This document shows positions 5,395 through 8,109 of a stretch of DNA of 8,109 bases, in pieces. The notes under the pieces were generated by a model, which made no database searches, was not told the origin of the DNA, and saw only the letters and a program-made list of their open reading frames with translations. Source of the DNA: Marinosulfonomonas sp. (GTDB lineage Bacteria; Pseudomonadota; Alphaproteobacteria; Rhodobacterales; Rhodobacteraceae); contig JAFLKA010000527.1 of NCBI GenBank assembly GCA_022712735.1, positions 1 through 8,109 on the forward strand, written 5' to 3'. Made by a program: the position numbers and the translations under genes. Numbering within the stretch: the first letter of the stretch is position 1; each line of letters opens with the position of its first letter.

Positions 5395-6222
5395 CTATTC
5401 TTCGGTTTTCACTACGTTCCACAGGGTATCCATCTCGGCCAAGTTGGATTGTGACGGGGTTTTGCCAAGGTTCGCCAGCTTGGCCTCGACCGCCTCAAAG
5501 CGGCGGGTAAATTTGGCGTTTGCGGCGCGTAAAGCAGATTCTGGGTCAAGGTTCAGGTGGCGGCCAAGGTTGGCCATCACGAACAACAGATCACCGAATT
5601 CTTCCTCAACCTCGGTTTGGCTCAGGGTATCTCGGGCCTCGACCAGCTCGCGGGATTCCTCATTGATCTTGTCCAGCACCTGATCGGTCGACGGCCAGTC
5701 AAACCCGACCCGAGCTGCGCGTTTTTGCAGCTTTAACGCCCGTAGCAGGGCGGGCAGGCCAATGGCGACCCCGTCCAAGGTGCCGCGCTCAGACTTGCCG
5801 GCCCGTTCCGCCGCCTTGATCGCCTCCCAGTCGGCGGTTTGTTGTTCGGCAGATTTATCGCGGCTCTCGTTGCCAAACACATGCGGGTGGCGGGCGACCA
5901 TTTTATCGGAAATCGCGCGGGTGACAGTATCGAAGGTGAAATGCCCCGCTTCTTCGCCCATTGCGGTGTGATAAACGGTTTGCAGCAGCAAATCGCCCAA
6001 TTCGCCTTCCAGATCGGCCATATCACCACGCTCAATCGCGTCTGCGACCTCGTAGGCCTCTTCAATCGTGTAGGGCGCAATGGAGGCAAAATCCTGTTCA
6101 ATATCCCATGGGCACCCCGTTTCAGGGTCGCGCAGGCGGCGCATAATTTCCAGCAGGCGCGGCATGCCGCCATCGGGGTCATTTATCAGGTCGCCGTTTG
6201 TAAGGTTATTGTCTTTGATCAT
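5395..6222 (-). CDS. mazG: Nucleoside triphosphate pyrophosphohydrolase MazG, 275 aa
   Basis: MazG hydrolyses nucleoside triphosphates to monophosphates and pyrophosphate, cleaning the nucleotide pool and, in some bacteria, affecting ppGpp levels. Both all-alpha MazG repeats are present. The first starts at LLEIMRRLRDPETGCPWD (23-40) and has EEAYE at 54-58 with ELGD at 74-77. The second has EESRE at 188-192 with EEFGD at 207-211. These are the Mg-binding EExxE...ExxD sets. The length is close to the 263 residues of the E. coli protein. The start at 6220-6222 is followed by a short non-conserved tail (about 20 residues) and has only a weak ribosome site, so a slightly later start is possible; no better ATG is obvious. 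The gene is divergent from the amidohydrolase, with 66 bp between the two starts. Confidence 0.96.
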   Translation of the reverse strand: MIKDNNLTNGDLINDPDGGMPRLLEIMRRLRDPETGCPWDIEQDFASIAPYTIEEAYEVADAIERGDMADLEGELGDLLLQTVYHTAMGEEAGHFTFDTVTRAISDKMVARHPHVFGNESRDKSAEQQTADWEAIKAAERAGKSERGTLDGVAIGLPALLRALKLQKRAARVGFDWPSTDQVLDKINEESRELVEARDTLSQTEVEEEFGDLLFVMANLGRHLNLDPESALRAANAKFTRRFEAVEAKLANLGKTPSQSNLAEMDTLWNVVKTEE

Positions 6223-6288
6223 TGCGCTATCGCCAAATCTGGGGAAGGGTGGCGTCAGTTACACACCATGTCAGGTCAGGAGTCCACA

Positions 6289-7455
6289 ATGCCCATCGTC
6301 AACCGTATCGCTGAGTTTGCCAAGGATATGCAGGGTTGGCGGCGCCATTTGCACCAGCATCCCGAACTTGGCTTTGAATGCCATGAATCGGCGGCGTTTG
6401 TGGCGGAACGGCTGCGCGAATTCGGGGTGGATGAAATCCATGAAGGGATTGCGACCACGGGGATCGTGGCGATCATCAACGGGCAGGCGGACGGGCCGAC
6501 GATTGGTCTGCGGGCAGACATGGATGCGCTGCCGATGCCTGAAGAAACGGGGCTGGAGTATGCTTCTGTGGTGGATGGCAAGATGCACGCTTGTGGTCAC
6601 GACGGCCATACTACCATGCTGCTGGGGGCGGCGCGATATCTGGCGGAAACACGCAATTTTTCCGGTCGTGTGGCGCTGATTTTCCAGCCCGCCGAGGAAG
6701 ACGGCGGTGGTGGCGAGGTGATGTGTGACGAGGGAATTATGGACCGGTTCGATATTGGCGAGGTTTACGCATTGCACAATATCCCTGATCTGCCTTTGGG
6801 CACATTTTCCACTACACCGGGCCCGATCATGGCGGCGGCGGATGATTTCGAGATTTATATCAAAGGGTTGGGCGGTCATGGCGCCTATCCACAAGAAACC
6901 CGCGATCCGGTGGTGGCGGTGATTGCGCTGGCCAGCGCGTTTCAGACGATTGTCAGTCGTAACCACGACACACGTAAAATGATGGTGGTGTCGGTGACGC
7001 AAATCCATACCGGAAGTGCGAGCAATGTGATCCCCGAGGTTGGGGTGGTTGGCGGCACGGTGCGCACCTTTGATAAGGACGTAAAGGAAATGGCCAAACG
7101 GCGGATACGCGAAATTTGCCGCGGCATTGCCGAAACCTACAATGTCGAGGTGGAGCTGACTTATAACGATGGTTATCCTCCGACGATCAACGATGCCGAC
7201 AAGGTGGCGCTGGCCGCTGCCGTGGCCACCGAGGTGTCCGGCGTGGATAATGTAGTGGCCGATCAGGACAGCGAAATGGGGGCGGAGGATTTCTCTTATA
7301 TGCTGGAGAAACGCCCCGGAGCCTATCTGTTTTTAGGGCAGGGTGACGGGCCGGGGGTGCACAATACCGGCTATGATTTCAACGACGAGATTTCGCCTGT
7401 AGGAGCATCGTTTTTCGCCCGTATGGTCGAGACACGGCAACCCGTGAAAGGATAA
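6289..7455 (+). CDS. M20 family metallo-amidohydrolase (aminoacylase/hippurate hydrolase type), 388 aa
   Basis: M20 amidohydrolases of this type remove an acyl group from N-acyl amino acids or related amides in the cytoplasm, using two divalent metals. The sequence opens with WRRHLHQHPELGFE (17-30). Metal and catalytic residues are in place: GLRADMDALPM (73-83), HACGHDGHTTMLLGAA (100-115, Cys102 and His104), PAEE (134-137), ALHN (161-164, His163) and HNTGYDFND (358-366, His358). The dimerisation domain starts near DFEIYIKGLGGHGAYPQ (186-202). The start at 6289 was preferred to the in-frame ATG at 6268 because AGGAG lies six bases before it. The downstream agmatinase gene begins three bases after the stop, so the two are co-transcribed. 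The exact substrate is unknown. The pairing suggests a role in breakdown of arginine- or polyamine-related compounds. Confidence 0.94.
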   Translation: MPIVNRIAEFAKDMQGWRRHLHQHPELGFECHESAAFVAERLREFGVDEIHEGIATTGIVAIINGQADGPTIGLRADMDALPMPEETGLEYASVVDGKMHACGHDGHTTMLLGAARYLAETRNFSGRVALIFQPAEEDGGGGEVMCDEGIMDRFDIGEVYALHNIPDLPLGTFSTTPGPIMAAADDFEIYIKGLGGHGAYPQETRDPVVAVIALASAFQTIVSRNHDTRKMMVVSVTQIHTGSASNVIPEVGVVGGTVRTFDKDVKEMAKRRIREICRGIAETYNVEVELTYNDGYPPTINDADKVALAAAVATEVSGVDNVVADQDSEMGAEDFSYMLEKRPGAYLFLGQGDGPGVHNTGYDFNDEISPVGASFFARMVETRQPVKG

Positions 7456-7458
7456 AGC

Positions 7459-8109
7459 ATGGCACTGGAAGACGCGAAATCACAGGTTGATACGGCGATC
7501 ACCCGCGAGGGCCATAAGGGGTTGTCGAATGAAAACACCTTTGGCGGTATCACCTCGTTTTTGCGCCGCACCTACACCAAAGACCTGACTGGCGTTGATC
7601 TGGCTGTCACCGGCGTGCCGTTTGACCAAGCGGTGACCAACAGGCCCGGCACACGGCTGGGCCCACGGGCGATCCGCGAGGCATCCTGCCTGCAAGCGCC
7701 CGATGCGCCTTATGGCTGGGACATTGACCCGATGAGCGAGATGAACGTGGTGGATTACGGCGATCTGGCGTTTGATTACGCCAACATTCCGGCGTTTCCG
7801 GCGGCGTTGACTGCGCATATCACCGGAATACTGGATGCGGGCGCGGCCTCGCTGTGCCTTGGGGGCGATCACTATATTTCTTTCCCGATATTAAGGGCTT
7901 ACGCGGCAAAGTTCGGGCCATTATCGCTGCTGCAATTCGATGCGCACACCGATACATGGGCCGATGATGACATGTCCCGCGTTGATCATGGCACGATGTT
8001 TTATAAAGCGGTCAAGGAAGGGCTGGTTGATCCTGCGCGCAGCGTTCAGGTCGGGATCCGCACCACCAACGAGGACACATTGGGTGTGAATATCATTGAC
8101 GCGCGCGAG
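7459..8109 (+). CDS. speB: Agmatinase-family ureohydrolase, first 217 residues (cut by window edge)
   Basis: Agmatinase splits agmatine into putrescine and urea with a binuclear Mn centre; relatives in the family act on guanidinobutyrate or guanidinopropionate. The visible part has FGGITSFLRR near residue 28, GVPFDQAVTNRPGTRLGPRA (52-71) and VVDYGDL. Metal ligands are LGGDHYIS (134-141, His138) and FDAHTDTW (160-167, Asp161, His163, Asp165). The later Asp-x-Asp metal pair lies beyond the window. The ATG at 7459 has AAGGA six bases upstream, overlapping the stop of the amidohydrolase gene, so translation is probably coupled. This is a clear ureohydrolase. The agmatinase name is the best guess, and substrate choice within the family cannot be decided from this part. 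Confidence 0.9.
   Translation, partial: MALEDAKSQVDTAITREGHKGLSNENTFGGITSFLRRTYTKDLTGVDLAVTGVPFDQAVTNRPGTRLGPRAIREASCLQAPDAPYGWDIDPMSEMNVVDYGDLAFDYANIPAFPAALTAHITGILDAGAASLCLGGDHYISFPILRAYAAKFGPLSLLQFDAHTDTWADDDMSRVDHGTMFYKAVKEGLVDPARSVQVGIRTTNEDTLGVNIIDARE

Noticed and set aside
5839..6288. Long in-frame extension of the M20 amidohydrolase
   Set aside because: It lies opposite mazG and is a shadow of it. A strong AGGAG precedes the ATG at 6289.

Overview
The window looks like a chromosomal segment of an alphaproteobacterium, most likely a member of the Rhodobacterales (Roseobacter-type). This rests on the moderately high GC, the mix of NTG starts with GGAGG-type ribosome sites, and protein families that I recognise as typical of that group: a SelO/GNAT pair, a solitary FutA-like iron-binding protein, MazG, and an M20 amidohydrolase next to an agmatinase. 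I see no rRNA, tRNA, CRISPR array, transposase or phage gene.

Region 1 (1-2114, minus strand) reads from right to left as a possible operon. It holds a small intact lipoprotein (1590-2114), a decayed paralogue directly behind it (1073-1587, TTG start, two frameshifts), the 3' part of a third decayed paralogue (806-1072), an intact GNAT acetyltransferase (308-757), and the start of selO (1-303, cut by the window edge). The three lipoprotein-like units share one C-terminal pattern, so they look like a tandem duplication of which only one copy survives.

Region 2 (2314-3154, plus strand) is also degraded. A membrane-anchored hypothetical gene (2314-2920) has its N-terminal anchor and its main body in different frames. 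It is followed by a short remnant (3002-3154) that I read as a lipase-like protein with a nonsense codon and an internal deletion. Regions 1 and 2 together make a decay patch between well-preserved housekeeping genes. Local sequencing error is the alternative explanation.

Region 3 (3155-6222, minus strand) holds three intact genes: an inosine-uridine-type nucleoside hydrolase, a periplasmic ferric-iron-type ABC substrate-binding protein, and mazG. The iron-binding gene has a promoter-like pair of hexamers overlapped by two inverted repeats, a layout that fits an iron-responsive operator. The 3' ends of the iron-binding gene and of mazG carry two copies of a similar intergenic element. The copy between the iron-binding gene and the nucleoside hydrolase also contains strong hairpins.

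Region 4 (6289-8109, plus strand) is divergent from mazG. An M20 amidohydrolase is followed three bases later by an agmatinase-family ureohydrolase, truncated at the window edge. This is probably a two-gene unit for breaking down amide and guanidine nitrogen compounds (arginine/polyamine type).

I did not find a convincing new multi-gene system here. The best leads are the decaying paralogue array, the dyads over the iron-gene promoter, and the repeated 3'-end element.
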